Positions 18,384 to 27,423 of a DNA stretch of 64,000 bases are shown here, piece by piece. The notes under the pieces are model-generated. The model did no database searches, was not told the DNA's origin, and was given only the letters and a program-made list of their open reading frames with translations. This DNA is from Pseudomonadota bacterium (GTDB taxonomy: Bacteria > Pseudomonadota > Gammaproteobacteria > Burkholderiales > SG8-39): positions 276,875-340,874 of the forward strand of contig CANGMI010000007.1 in assembly GCA_947455195.1 (NCBI GenBank). Reading direction: 5' to 3'. The position numbers and the translations under genes were made by a program. Position 1 is the first letter of the stretch. Each line of letters opens with the position of its first letter.

Positions 18384-19052
18384 ATGAATGCGCATGCCAC
18401 GATGTCCCTGCCGAGAAAACCGCATGGCAGCGCGGTAATCATTGCGCTCTGTTCTGCGCTGGTTTCATGCTTGCCTGCTGCCATTGCGCAGACTGCGCCG
18501 GCCGGTGCATCGGCCCCGGAACTGCCCGCGGTCAGTGCTCGTGACGCGTCACGTCCGTCGCCCCTGCCCGCATGGGGGCTGCCCGGCTGGGGCATGCCGG
18601 GCTGGGGGATGATGGCTCATCCCTTCGAGTCAGCCGGTGTGGAGCCCGGCCTGACCGGTCGGATGGGCGCGGCGTGGGGCATGATGCGGGGGCGGCATCC
18701 GGATCTCTGGGGGGGGCTTGACCCCTGGTCGGTGCCCGACGCCGGCGTGGCCGCGCTCGGCCTCAGCGACGAGCAGGCGCAGCGTATCGACCAGATTCAT
18801 GAGGACGTGCGTCAGAAACTGTGGCCGGCGCTGGGGCAGATGCAGGCCGAGCGGTTTCGGCTTCGACAGTTGCATCGCGTCGATCGGCTCGATTCGGCTG
18901 CGATCGCCGAGCAGCAGCGCAAGATCGATGACATCAGACGCCAGGTGCTGCGGGCACACCTGGACTCGCGCACGCAGATCGAGGCGGTTCTGAGTCCCGA
19001 GCAGCGTCGGCTCTTTCGCGGCATGCACTCGCGCTGGTTGCTCGACGACTGA
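18384..19052 (+). CDS. Spy/CpxP-like periplasmic protein with tryptophan-glycine repeats
   Basis: This 222-residue exported protein has a signal peptide (about 1-36, ending AIA-QTAPA). A low-complexity segment follows, with WGLPGWGMPGWGMM (about 64-77) and further Trp, Met and Gly. The C-terminal half is helical, with the spaced LSDEQAQRIDQIHEDVRQKLWP and LSPEQRRLF segments typical of the LTxxQ (Spy/CpxP) family of periplasmic chaperones or metal sensors. The Met/Trp-rich part might bind metal, but that is a guess. GGAGG lies 6 bases before the ATG at 18384; an earlier in-frame start at 18153 is unlikely. Confidence 0.65.
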   Translation: MNAHATMSLPRKPHGSAVIIALCSALVSCLPAAIAQTAPAGASAPELPAVSARDASRPSPLPAWGLPGWGMPGWGMMAHPFESAGVEPGLTGRMGAAWGMMRGRHPDLWGGLDPWSVPDAGVAALGLSDEQAQRIDQIHEDVRQKLWPALGQMQAERFRLRQLHRVDRLDSAAIAEQQRKIDDIRRQVLRAHLDSRTQIEAVLSPEQRRLFRGMHSRWLLDD

Positions 19053-19079
19053 GGCCGGCCCGGGGGCCTGCAGTGTGCC

Positions 19080-20141
19080 TCAGTCGATTCTCGCGCCCGA
19101 TGCCTTGACGATGGGGGCCCAGCGCGCGAGATCCTGGCGGATGACGCCGAGGAGTTCGTCCTGACCCAGGGGCCAGGCGATGGCGCCCAGGGCTTCGAGC
19201 CTCTCCTTGATGGCCGGTGTTTCCATGACGCGCAAGGTCTCGTCGTGAACGCGGGTGACGATGGCCGGCGCCAGGCCTCGTGGCGCCATGATCGAATACC
19301 AGGTGCTCATCGATACGGGTGCGGATTTCGATTCGAGCATGGTGGGCACATCGGGGAAGGCTCGCGTACGCACGGCGCTCGAGACCGCCAACGCCTTCAG
19401 TCGCCCGGCACGGATGTTGGATACCACCGACGGAATCGAGGCAAAGGAAAGGTCGATCTGGCCACCCAGCACATCGGTCACGGCGAACGCCACCCCCTTG
19501 TAGGGGACATGCTGCAGCTTGACCCTGGCTGCAGCGTTGATGAGTTCACCGTTCATGTGATTCATGGTGCCGTTGCCGGCCGAGCCGTAGCTCAGCGTCC
19601 TGGCCTTGGCAATCTCGATCAGTTCATCGAGGTTGCGCGCGGGAAATTCCGAGCGCGTGACGAGCAGCAGGGGGACATCGGCCAGTCCGACAATCGAGAC
19701 AAAGCTCTCGATCGGATCGAACGGCACCGAGCCGTAGAGCGACGGATTGATGGCAAGGGTGCCGACGTAGCCCAGCATCAGTGTGTAGCCGTCCGGGGTG
19801 GCACGCGCGACTTCTGCTGTCCCGATGTTCCCGCCGGCACCGACGCGGTTCTCGACCACCACGGTCTGACCCAGACGGCGTCCGAGGGGTTCCGCGACCG
19901 AACGCGCGATGATGTCAGCCGAGCCACCCGGTGCCTGTGGCACGACGAGTCGGATCGGACGCACCGGATATTCCTGACCCAGGACGGTGCCCAGGCCCTG
20001 CGTGAGTGTCACAACCGCCATCAGCGTCAGTGCCAGGCCAAAGCGAACCGCGCCGGTATTGAGGCGATTGTCCCGGTGGTGCCGTGCCTGCTGATGCTTC
20101 GGTGGCATCGCAACCCTGCTGATGGTGTCAGCGCTCGTCAT
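19080..20141 (-). CDS. Bug/TctC family periplasmic solute-binding receptor (4)
   Basis: This Bug receptor has 353 residues. The ATG at 20141 is preferred because GAGGA lies 4 bases before it; an ATG at 20159 is in frame. Its N-terminus is longer than usual, with about 30 polar residues before the hydrophobic stretch that ends VLGQEYPVRP. Family marks are RLVVPQAPGGSADIIAR, VENRVGAGG near 110 and HVPYKGVAFA near 205. It lies 109 bases after the amidohydrolase on the same strand, so it may be the last gene of a run of four. Confidence 0.87.
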   Translation of the reverse strand: MTSADTISRVAMPPKHQQARHHRDNRLNTGAVRFGLALTLMAVVTLTQGLGTVLGQEYPVRPIRLVVPQAPGGSADIIARSVAEPLGRRLGQTVVVENRVGAGGNIGTAEVARATPDGYTLMLGYVGTLAINPSLYGSVPFDPIESFVSIVGLADVPLLLVTRSEFPARNLDELIEIAKARTLSYGSAGNGTMNHMNGELINAAARVKLQHVPYKGVAFAVTDVLGGQIDLSFASIPSVVSNIRAGRLKALAVSSAVRTRAFPDVPTMLESKSAPVSMSTWYSIMAPRGLAPAIVTRVHDETLRVMETPAIKERLEALGAIAWPLGQDELLGVIRQDLARWAPIVKASGARID

Positions 20142-20250
20142 TCGATCCTCTTCGTTCATTCAAGGCCAGCGTTTTCGGAGACCCGCACAGCCTGCAGGAT
20201 GTCGTGCCGCGCGCCCCAGGACGGGCGCGGGCCATCCGGTCGACGCCACC

Positions 20251-21684
20251 CTATTTCCAGTTGGCCCGTTGCCGAACGGCTGCGAGCGAACGTCTTGCCT
20301 CGGCGATGACCGCGCCGGGCTCGATCGCGGTGAGTCGTCCCTGGCGCTTCAGAATCCGCCCGTCGACGATTACCGTGTCGATGTTCGCAGGCTCTGCCGA
20401 TTCGAGCACCATGTGAACCGGATCGGTGGTTGGTGCCATATTGAGCGCGTTGGTCGAGACCATCACGATATCGGCCCGCTTGCCCACCGTGAGCGATCCG
20501 GTACGATCGTCGATGCCCATCACGCGCGCAGCATCGAGGGTCGCCAGTTGCAGCGCACGACGCATCGTCATGCGGAATTCGCTCTGGCCAGCCGCGTTGT
20601 CCTGCATGGCCGCGAGGCTTGCGTTGCGCAGCACGTTGGCCGGTCCGCCGAAGACGACCGAGTCGACGCCCACGGCCACCGGCACACCGGCGTCGAGGAA
20701 TTCGCGCAGCTTGGGGTATCCCCAGCCACCACGCATTTCGGTGATTGGCAGGCTGCTGACCGAAGCACCGCTCGCCTTCACCATGGCGACCTCGGCTGCC
20801 GAGGCCGAGCACGCGTGAACGATGTTCACGTCGGGGCCGAGCAGTCCCGCCTTGGCATGCGCCTCGATGTGGCCGGTGCGCGAGGTGAGCGTACCGATGT
20901 GGACGCTGATCGGAATGCCCAGGCGCCGCGCGGTATCGAATTCGGTACGGTAGACCTCGACCGGGGCCCATTCGTTGCGGAACATCCCGCGCCAGGCCAT
21001 CCCGAGGCGAACCAGACCTCCGCCCGACAGGCGGTTCCAGTCGCGGTGCATGGCTTCCAGATCGGCCAGTCGGATCAGCTCCTTGTCCGATTGCGCCAGC
21101 GCCTGACCGAACGACCACTGGGCCCGCAGGCCGGTATCGATGACTGCATGCAGATCTTCGTCGGCGTGGGCTCGACTTCGGATGTTGTGGCACCAGTCGT
21201 GCACGGTCGTGATGCCCGCGTTGATGGCCTCACTGGCGGCCAGCAGGCTGCTTGCGTACATGTCCTCGGGATTCATCACGGCCGAGAACCGGGTGATGGT
21301 CGGGAAGAAACCGCTCGGGCCGGCATCACCTGCAAAGTTGCGAAAAAGGGTATGCCACAGGTGCCAGTGCGTATCGATGAACCCTGGCAGAACGATCATG
21401 TCGGTGGCATCGATCACGCTCGCCCCGGGCACCCTGATGTCGCGCCCGACGGCCACGATGACGCCGTCCTTCACATGAACCGAGCCGCCCGACAGGTCGC
21501 CCAGCGCGGGGTCCATCGTGAGCACCGTCGCGTTCGTGATGACGAATTCGCCGCGTTCTGGCAGCGGTTTCGTCGCCGATCGGGCCATCGATGGCTGGGC
21601 GCGTGCGAGGGCCGGTACGACGCCTGCCACCACGCCACCACCGAGGGCACCCAGGAAACCCCGTCTCGTACAGAGCATGCACAT
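20251..21684 (-). CDS. Tat-exported amidohydrolase family protein
   Basis: This 477-residue metal-dependent amidohydrolase has a twin-arginine signal at its start (TRRGFLGALGGG, about 6-17), suggesting folded export, which is unusual for this mostly cytoplasmic family. The metal site is visible as GFIDTHWHLWHT, where the family norm is HxH, with a later HIG and HACSAS segment and the ending SVVFGGP containing the Asp region. The ATG at 21684 has AAGGAG 9 bases upstream; a start at 21729 would hide the Tat motif. It sits between a Bug receptor and a flavin monooxygenase, which fits breakdown of an imported ring or urea-type compound. Confidence 0.8.
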   Translation of the reverse strand: MCMLCTRRGFLGALGGGVVAGVVPALARAQPSMARSATKPLPERGEFVITNATVLTMDPALGDLSGGSVHVKDGVIVAVGRDIRVPGASVIDATDMIVLPGFIDTHWHLWHTLFRNFAGDAGPSGFFPTITRFSAVMNPEDMYASSLLAASEAINAGITTVHDWCHNIRSRAHADEDLHAVIDTGLRAQWSFGQALAQSDKELIRLADLEAMHRDWNRLSGGGLVRLGMAWRGMFRNEWAPVEVYRTEFDTARRLGIPISVHIGTLTSRTGHIEAHAKAGLLGPDVNIVHACSASAAEVAMVKASGASVSSLPITEMRGGWGYPKLREFLDAGVPVAVGVDSVVFGGPANVLRNASLAAMQDNAAGQSEFRMTMRRALQLATLDAARVMGIDDRTGSLTVGKRADIVMVSTNALNMAPTTDPVHMVLESAEPANIDTVIVDGRILKRQGRLTAIEPGAVIAEARRSLAAVRQRANWK

Positions 21685-21834
21685 CGCTTGTCTCTCCTTG
21701 TTGTCCATGCATCGCATCGAGGCGTGCATTGGGTGACTTCCTTCCGACCCTTGCGCCGGTGTCCCTTCCCCGCGAAGCCTTCCTTCCTGATCCCTCGCCT
21801 CGCAGTCCCTTTCGTGTCAGAGGCGCACGGGGTT

Positions 21835-22980
21835 TCAGGCGCTCATGGCGGGGGTCGGGGCAGAGGGGATGGTCGAACCGGTATTGACCTGTGCTTTCTT
21901 CAGGATCGGCAACACGCGTCGCCACAGGTCGGCACTGTGTTCCATCTCGTGCATTTCCATGCTGCCCATGGCGTAGGCCATGAAATGGCCTGCGCCAGCG
22001 GCCCGGCATTGCGCGATGATCTTGTCCGCCACCGTTTCGGGGGAGCCCACGATCCATTCGTCAGGTTCGGATACGAATTTCGCCGCCGGGGCATCGACCG
22101 CTTCCGCGCGGCGCGAGGCCATCAACTGCTTGTCCAGGTGATCGACGCCGATCAGTGGATTGACGCCACTGTCGATCATGCGTTTCATCAGGCGGCCGGT
22201 GCGCTCGAGGCCCACCCGAAGTATCTCGGCACCGAGCTCCTCGGCGCTGTGGTCATCGTCCCAGACCAGACAGCGTCGGCGCAGCCCGAGGCGGTCGAGA
22301 CCCACCGGCTTGCCCGCCGACCGGCCGGCCTCGCGATAGGCGTCGAACACCACGCCGGCCTCGCGCGCCGACATGAATGCGGTGCATGCCTTGTAGCCGC
22401 GGCGTGCAGCACGGGCGGCCGATGCGGCAGTGACCACCGTCACCCACTTGGGTGGATCGACCTGCAGCGTTCTCGGGGTCACGCAGAGGCGCTCGAACTG
22501 CCAGAAGCGCCCTTCGTGGGTGTATTCGAGGGCACCGAGTGCCCCGTCGATCACGTCCAGTGATTCTTCGAAGCGGGGGCGCAACTCGTCGGCCGGAATG
22601 CCGACCATCAGCGGTTCCTGCGGGCCAGCGCCATTCGAGTAGCCGATCTCGAGTCGACCACCGCTCAGGTGGTCGAGGATGCCGATCTCCTCGGCGACCC
22701 GCCATGGGGCATGCATCGGCAGGACACTCCCCATGACGCCGAGTCGTACGCGCTTCGTGCGCATGGCGGTCGCCGCGATGTACAGGTTGGGCGATGCGCT
22801 CAGATTGCCGTGGAAGTGGTGCTCGCTGAAGAAGATGCCGTCGAATCCGGCCGCTTCGATGCGGGGGAACAGTTCATCGACATGCCAGCGGATGGCCTGC
22901 TGCGCCGTCGCCCGATCGAAAGGATCGGGATGCTCGCGCTGAAACGGTTGCATGAAGGTGAAAAGCCAGGTCTGGATCAT
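21835..22980 (-). CDS. LLM class flavin-dependent monooxygenase
   Basis: This 381-residue TIM-barrel flavoprotein belongs to the bacterial luciferase-like (LLM) class. It has FDGIFFSEHHFHGNL (about 45-59), where the EHH is typical, and MRTKRVRLGVMGSVLPMHAPWRVAEEIGILD in mid-sequence (shown in parts), which holds the flavin-binding turn. It uses reduced FMN to oxygenate an unknown substrate and would need a separate reductase, not seen here. The ATG at 22980 has a weak ribosome site. The same-strand neighbours are a Bug receptor upstream and the amidohydrolase downstream. Confidence 0.85.
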   Translation of the reverse strand: MIQTWLFTFMQPFQREHPDPFDRATAQQAIRWHVDELFPRIEAAGFDGIFFSEHHFHGNLSASPNLYIAATAMRTKRVRLGVMGSVLPMHAPWRVAEEIGILDHLSGGRLEIGYSNGAGPQEPLMVGIPADELRPRFEESLDVIDGALGALEYTHEGRFWQFERLCVTPRTLQVDPPKWVTVVTAASAARAARRGYKACTAFMSAREAGVVFDAYREAGRSAGKPVGLDRLGLRRRCLVWDDDHSAEELGAEILRVGLERTGRLMKRMIDSGVNPLIGVDHLDKQLMASRRAEAVDAPAAKFVSEPDEWIVGSPETVADKIIAQCRAAGAGHFMAYAMGSMEMHEMEHSADLWRRVLPILKKAQVNTGSTIPSAPTPAMSA

Positions 22981-23043
22981 GTCGGTCGAATCGATGACGG
23001 GTTGTGCCCTCGAGGCGGGGGCAGGGCGCAGGCTGCGACAGCG

Positions 23044-24003
23044 CTATTCTGCCTCCAGACCGACGGTTTTCACGATCTTGCCCCAGAGGTCGATTTCGGA
23101 ACGCAGGAACTGATTGAGCTCCGGTTGTGTGCGCGCCCCGTCGGTGAGGAAGGAGAACTCGCTCAGCTTCTTCTGCACCTCGGGCTCTTTCAGTATCCGG
23201 TCAAGTTCGCGATTCATGCGTTGCACGATCTCGGCGGGTACGCCGGTGGGCGCCATGAGCATGAACCAGCCCACGACTTCGAAGCCAGGGAACGATTCGC
23301 CGAGGGTCGGCACGTCGGGGTAGGACGGGTAGCGATTGGCCGTGCTCACCGCGATCGGACGAAGGTCACCTCGCTTGATGAGTCCGTCGATCACGGCCGG
23401 GGGCTGGATCGTCACCTGTGTCGTCCCACCCACGGTGTCCTGCACCCCCTGCATCACATTGTTGTAGGCCACCGGGATGAACTGGGTGCCCATCACCTTG
23501 CCCATGTATGCCGTCATGATGCCGGTGAGAAAGCGCGGCCCGTCAATTGCCATCGGGAGGCCACCCGGTTGCGATTTCGACAGCGCGATCAGTTCGGCCA
23601 GGTTGCGGACCGGCAGCTTGCTGTTCGTGACCAGGATGAAGCCGCTCTTGGCAATCATCGCCACCGGGGTGAAGTCTTTCAGCGGGTCGTAAGGCAAGGA
23701 CTTGAAGAGGAAGAGGTTGAGCGTGAGCGGCGCCGATGTGGCGAAGAAGAAGTTGTAGCCATCGGGCGCCGAGCGCGCCGCGGCCTGGGTGCCGATGACA
23801 TTCACGCCCCCGGGCTTGTTGTCGATCACGATCGACTGGCCGAGGTTGCGTTGCAGCCGCTCGGCGAGAAAGCGCGCAATGATGTCAGGGCCGGAACCGC
23901 CCGCCTGCGATACCACGAAGCGGATCGGGCGATCGGGCCAGGTCTGTGCCTGGGCAGTAAGGGTCATCAGACAAGCGGCCAGTGCAAAGAGCGCGCGGTT
24001 CAT
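23044..24003 (-). CDS. Bug/TctC family periplasmic solute-binding receptor (5)
   Basis: This Bug receptor has 319 residues, with a signal peptide of about 19 residues (ending AQA-QTWPD). GAGGAG lies 5 bases before the ATG at 24003. Family marks are DRPIRFVVSQAGGSGPD, IDNKPGGVN near 70 and a tyrosine-rich segment AYNNVMQG in place of the usual HVPYKG, a departure from the norm. It leads the minus-strand run Bug-LLM-amidohydrolase-Bug. The ligand is unknown. Confidence 0.86.
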   Translation of the reverse strand: MNRALFALAACLMTLTAQAQTWPDRPIRFVVSQAGGSGPDIIARFLAERLQRNLGQSIVIDNKPGGVNVIGTQAAARSAPDGYNFFFATSAPLTLNLFLFKSLPYDPLKDFTPVAMIAKSGFILVTNSKLPVRNLAELIALSKSQPGGLPMAIDGPRFLTGIMTAYMGKVMGTQFIPVAYNNVMQGVQDTVGGTTQVTIQPPAVIDGLIKRGDLRPIAVSTANRYPSYPDVPTLGESFPGFEVVGWFMLMAPTGVPAEIVQRMNRELDRILKEPEVQKKLSEFSFLTDGARTQPELNQFLRSEIDLWGKIVKTVGLEAE

Positions 24004-24247
24004 GGGGTCTCCTCGGCATTCATCAGAGGCGCCTCGGACGGGCGTCTGACCCCATGCTAACCAAAGCCCTGCACGAGGGCAATGCGGGTGAATCAGCCAT
24101 CGGGTCCGGGCAGGCGACGTTCCGGGGTGGCGCGACCGGTCTGTCGATGGGGCAGCGAGGGCTTTCCACCCGATGGCACGCCTGCTCTTTTGCCTATACA
24201 GTCATGAGGGTTCGACATCGACCCTGATCGGGTGGGAGACAAGACGC

Positions 24248-24775
24248 ATGCAACCGACAAGTGATCGACCGGCCTGGTGGCGGGCCTTCGGCGCTGCCCA
24301 TGATGGGATCACGCGGGGTGGTTTTGCGCTCGCAATGGCGATGCTGCTCGTCATCGTGGTGTCCTACTGCTATGAAATCGTCGCTCGCTACGCGTTCGAC
24401 GCGCCGACGCTGTGGGCCAGCCCGCTTGTGTCCTATTGCCTGGTCGTGCTCATCTTTCTGGCGATGCCCGAACTGACGCGCGGCGCCTCGCACATCGCGA
24501 TCAACGTGCTCATCGATGCGGCGCCGCCAGAGCTCGCGCGCTGGATGCGTGGCAGCGTGCGCGTGGTGGCGGCGGCGGCCTGCTTCCTGGCCACCTGGTT
24601 TTGCGCCGACGAGTCGCTGCGGCAGTTTTCGGGCGACATCTGGACCAGCCCGCCCTTCGCGCTGCCCAAGTGGACGGTGTCGATGTTCATCCCCTTTGGC
24701 ATGGCCAGTTCCGGCCTGTACTTCTTGCGCCAGCTTGTCGATGAACCCGTTGCGGTGACCGAGGTGCAGACATGA
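24248..24775 (+). CDS. TRAP transporter small permease (DctQ type)
   Basis: This is a 175-residue integral membrane protein with about four membrane helices (for example ALAMAMLLVIVVSYCYEIVARYAF and VSYCLVVLIFLAMPELTR). It has the DctQ family layout of the small subunit in TRAP importers, which use a sodium gradient to take up organic acids. The ATG at 24248 follows GGGAG by 8 bases; an ATG at 24173 is in frame but would add 25 non-membrane residues. It overlaps dctM by 4 bases (ATGA). Confidence 0.87.
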   Translation: MQPTSDRPAWWRAFGAAHDGITRGGFALAMAMLLVIVVSYCYEIVARYAFDAPTLWASPLVSYCLVVLIFLAMPELTRGASHIAINVLIDAAPPELARWMRGSVRVVAAAACFLATWFCADESLRQFSGDIWTSPPFALPKWTVSMFIPFGMASSGLYFLRQLVDEPVAVTEVQT

Positions 24776-26094
24776 GCTGGATCGTCCTTCTCTCCGGCGG
24801 CATCGTGCTGCTGTTTGCGCTGCTCCTGGCAGGCGTGCCCATCTTCGTGTCGTTTCTCGTTCTCAACGTCGTGGGGATCTTCCATCTGTTGGGACCGGCC
24901 GGTTTCGGGATGTTTGCCAACAGCATCTTCACCACCGGCACGCTCAACGCCCTGGCTGCCGTGCCACTCTTCATCCTGATGGGTGACATCCTGTTTCGGT
25001 CCGGGGCGATCGAAGTGCTGCTCGATTCGATGGATCGTCTGATCGGGCGCATTCGTGGTCGCCAGTACGTCCTGTGCATCCTCCTGTCGGCAGTGCTGGG
25101 GGCCCTGTCGGGGGCAGCCATGGCGGTGGCAGGATTGCTGGGTCGGTCGCTGTTCCCCTCCATGCTCAAGCGCGGTTATGACAAGCACCTGTCGGCTGGT
25201 GCGATCCTGGCCGGCGCCAGCCTCGACCCGATCATCCCGCCCAGCGTGCTGGCCATCCTCATCGCCACCATTGCCCAGATATCAACGGGCAAGCTGCTTC
25301 TTGCCGGGATCGTGCCCGGGGTCCTGCTGACCCTGCTTTTTCTCGCATACGTGTTCGTGCGCCTGCGCATCAATCCGTCGCTGGCGCCACCCCTCGACCT
25401 GGACGAGCAGACTCGTTCGGGCGCGAGCATTCCCCTCGCCTTGCTGCGCATGCTGCCTTCGCTTTTCATCTTCTTTCTGGTGATGGGCCTGGTCGTCCTT
25501 GGTGTGGCCACACCCACCGAGGCCGCGGCTACCGGAGTGATCGGTTCGGTCATGCTGGCGATCGGCTATCGCAAGTTCTCGCTCGCCATGATGCGAGACT
25601 CGCTCGCCTCGGCGGTCAGCGTGACCTCACTGCTGCTGCTGGTGATGTGCTGCGCTGTGATCTTCAGTCAGTTGCTGGCGCTGACCGGGGCGGCGTCGCG
25701 ATTGGCCGAGATCGTCGTGGCGATGCAGTTGTCGCCCACGGTCATGCTGGCCGCGCTGCTTGCGTTGCCCTTCCTGCTCGAGTTGCTGTGCCTGGAATCG
25801 ACCGCGCTCATGTTCATCCTGATCCCGGTCTACCAGCCGCTGCTCAAGGTCTACGGCTTTGACGAGATCTGGTTCTACACGCTCTTTCTGGTGGTGATCA
25901 CGGTCGGCGGCATTACCCCGCCGTTTGGCTACACGCTGTTCGCGCTGAAGGCCGCGGCACCGCAGGTGCCGATGAATGATCTGTTCAAGGCCTCATGGCC
26001 TTTTACATGGATCATTCTTGCGGGTCTGGTGCTGATGGTGATGTTTCCGGGCATCGTGACGTTCGTGCCGGAACTGATGAGTCAAGGGCGCTGA
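24772..26094 (+). CDS. TRAP transporter large permease (DctM type)
   Basis: This 440-residue protein of about 12 membrane helices is the main channel-forming subunit of a TRAP importer. Family marks are the start LLSGGIVLLFALLLAGVPIF, SGAAMAVAGLLGRSLFPSMLKRGY with the GRSLFP segment, and LDPIIPPSVLAILIAT (about 155-170). It is translated with dctQ (4-base overlap). Its partner receptor DctP is on the opposite strand, converging on it 49 bases away, rather than in the same operon. Confidence 0.9.
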   Translation: MSWIVLLSGGIVLLFALLLAGVPIFVSFLVLNVVGIFHLLGPAGFGMFANSIFTTGTLNALAAVPLFILMGDILFRSGAIEVLLDSMDRLIGRIRGRQYVLCILLSAVLGALSGAAMAVAGLLGRSLFPSMLKRGYDKHLSAGAILAGASLDPIIPPSVLAILIATIAQISTGKLLLAGIVPGVLLTLLFLAYVFVRLRINPSLAPPLDLDEQTRSGASIPLALLRMLPSLFIFFLVMGLVVLGVATPTEAAATGVIGSVMLAIGYRKFSLAMMRDSLASAVSVTSLLLLVMCCAVIFSQLLALTGAASRLAEIVVAMQLSPTVMLAALLALPFLLELLCLESTALMFILIPVYQPLLKVYGFDEIWFYTLFLVVITVGGITPPFGYTLFALKAAAPQVPMNDLFKASWPFTWIILAGLVLMVMFPGIVTFVPELMSQGR

Positions 26095-26107
26095 AGATCG
26101 GGTACCT

Positions 26108-26130
26108 CCCGGGGCCGCGAGGCCCCCGGG
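26108..26130. terminator. GC-rich hairpin between convergent dctM and dctP
   Basis: CCCGGGGCC (26108-26116) pairs with GGCCCCCGGG (26121-26130) around the loop GCGA, with one unpaired base. No T-run follows on either strand, so it is at best a Rho-aided or transcription-slowing hairpin between the converging TRAP genes. Confidence 0.4.
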
Positions 26131-26143
26131 GGTCGGGTACGGG

Positions 26144-27124
26144 TCAGAGGCCTTTCGCGCGGGCGAAGTTGCGCACTTCCTCGACGTCTTTCGACTTCGC
26201 GATGGCCATTTCCCAGAGGCTGTCGGACCAGGCGGCCTTCATCTTCGCGCGCTGGGTCTCGCCCATCTGCACGATGGTCATCCCCTTGGCGACGAGCGCA
26301 GCCTCTTCTTCCTGAACCAGACGCGCCGAGTCCTTGGGCCAGCTTGCCTCGATCTTGTGTGCCTCGTCGGCAAGGACCTTCTTCTCTATTGCGGTCAGGC
26401 GATTCCAGGCCGCAAGGTTCATCAGGATGGGCTGGCTCACGAACCCCATGCCGGGACGCAGCACATACTTGGCCACCTCGTACCAGCGGTAGGCAACCGG
26501 CCCCAGCACCGGCCAGGCGGCACCATCGACCACGCCCTTGTCGAGCGCCGAGTAGATCTCGCCCGGGGGCAGTTGCACCTGCGCTGCACCCAGCATCTTG
26601 AGCACACCGGTGTAGCTGGGTGTGGCGCGGATCTTTCGTCCCTGAAGATCGCCAGCAGGGGTCGGGGGCTGCTTGAGGATGATGCCGTAACCGCCATCGG
26701 CGCTCATCGGCATGGCAATGAGCTTCAGGCCGATTTTCTGATAGTGACGGTCGACCAGTTCGAAGATGCCTGATGCCAGACGCTGCTCGGCCGTGCCGCC
26801 AATGGCTTCGACGGCGGTGAGCATCGGCGTGGTTCCGTAATGGTAGGCGCCGCTGGTGAACAGGAACTGGAAGGCGCCCGATGCCACCGGTTGCAGCTGT
26901 TCGAAGGCAGCCACGGTTTCAGGGCCGCTGCGAATGATGCGGATGCTGCCGTTGGTGCCGCTTTCAACGCCCTTGATGAAGGGCTCGAGGGTGTAGGGCA
27001 TGGCCGGATAATTGTTGTCCCAGCCGCTCAGCCAGCGGTAGTCGGCGGCATGGCTGGTGTGCGCAGTCACGCTCGCGGCCATGGTGAACAGCAGGGCAGC
27101 AGCAGTCTTGAGTGTTCGTTTCAA
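26144..27124 (-). CDS. TRAP transporter solute receptor (DctP family)
   Basis: This 326-residue periplasmic receptor of the TRAP DctP type has a signal peptide (about 1-26, ending SHA-ADYRW) and the DctP-like GRKIRATPSYTG near residue 178 with LPPGEIYSALDKGVVDGA near 200 (the ligand arginine and the GVVDG turn). The start is TTG at 27124, 5 bases after a strong GGAGGAAG site; no better ATG exists upstream. It is convergent with dctQM and should work with them. The ligand is probably a carboxylate, but this is a family-level guess. Confidence 0.85.
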   Translation of the reverse strand: MKRTLKTAAALLFTMAASVTAHTSHAADYRWLSGWDNNYPAMPYTLEPFIKGVESGTNGSIRIIRSGPETVAAFEQLQPVASGAFQFLFTSGAYHYGTTPMLTAVEAIGGTAEQRLASGIFELVDRHYQKIGLKLIAMPMSADGGYGIILKQPPTPAGDLQGRKIRATPSYTGVLKMLGAAQVQLPPGEIYSALDKGVVDGAAWPVLGPVAYRWYEVAKYVLRPGMGFVSQPILMNLAAWNRLTAIEKKVLADEAHKIEASWPKDSARLVQEEEAALVAKGMTIVQMGETQRAKMKAAWSDSLWEMAIAKSKDVEEVRNFARAKGL

Positions 27125-27423
27125 GGTCTTCCTCCAGTTGAGCCCGTTCGGATTGTCGACGGGTTATCGCCTTGTCGTCGCTGTCTGCGAGGTGAGGCAG
27201 GACGGGTTCGAGCGCTGTGGCAGATGCTAGCAGATGCGATTGGCTGCGCCGCTCGGACCTCATCGGCGCGACGCGAGTCGGGCAGCCCGCGAGCGTCGAC
27301 GCCCGATTGACACCCTCGTGGTTTCCAGCCACAGTCGTCGCCCTGAAAGACGCCCGTCGCGAGGCGACAAGGGAAGCGTTTTTCCAGACGTTCCTTCCTT
27401 CACGGTACATCGAGGGCAGCATC

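Noticed and set aside
20122-22563. 813-codon open frame on the plus strand
   Set aside because: It lies wholly antisense to the amidohydrolase and LLM genes, has no family marks, and its residue mix (rich in His, Arg, Gly) is typical of the shadow of GC-rich genes.
27125-27423. 299-base gap before the dioxygenase alpha gene, open in the alpha frame from 27217
   Set aside because: The extra 69 codons do not look like a Rieske enzyme start and have no ribosome site; the gap probably holds divergent promoters.
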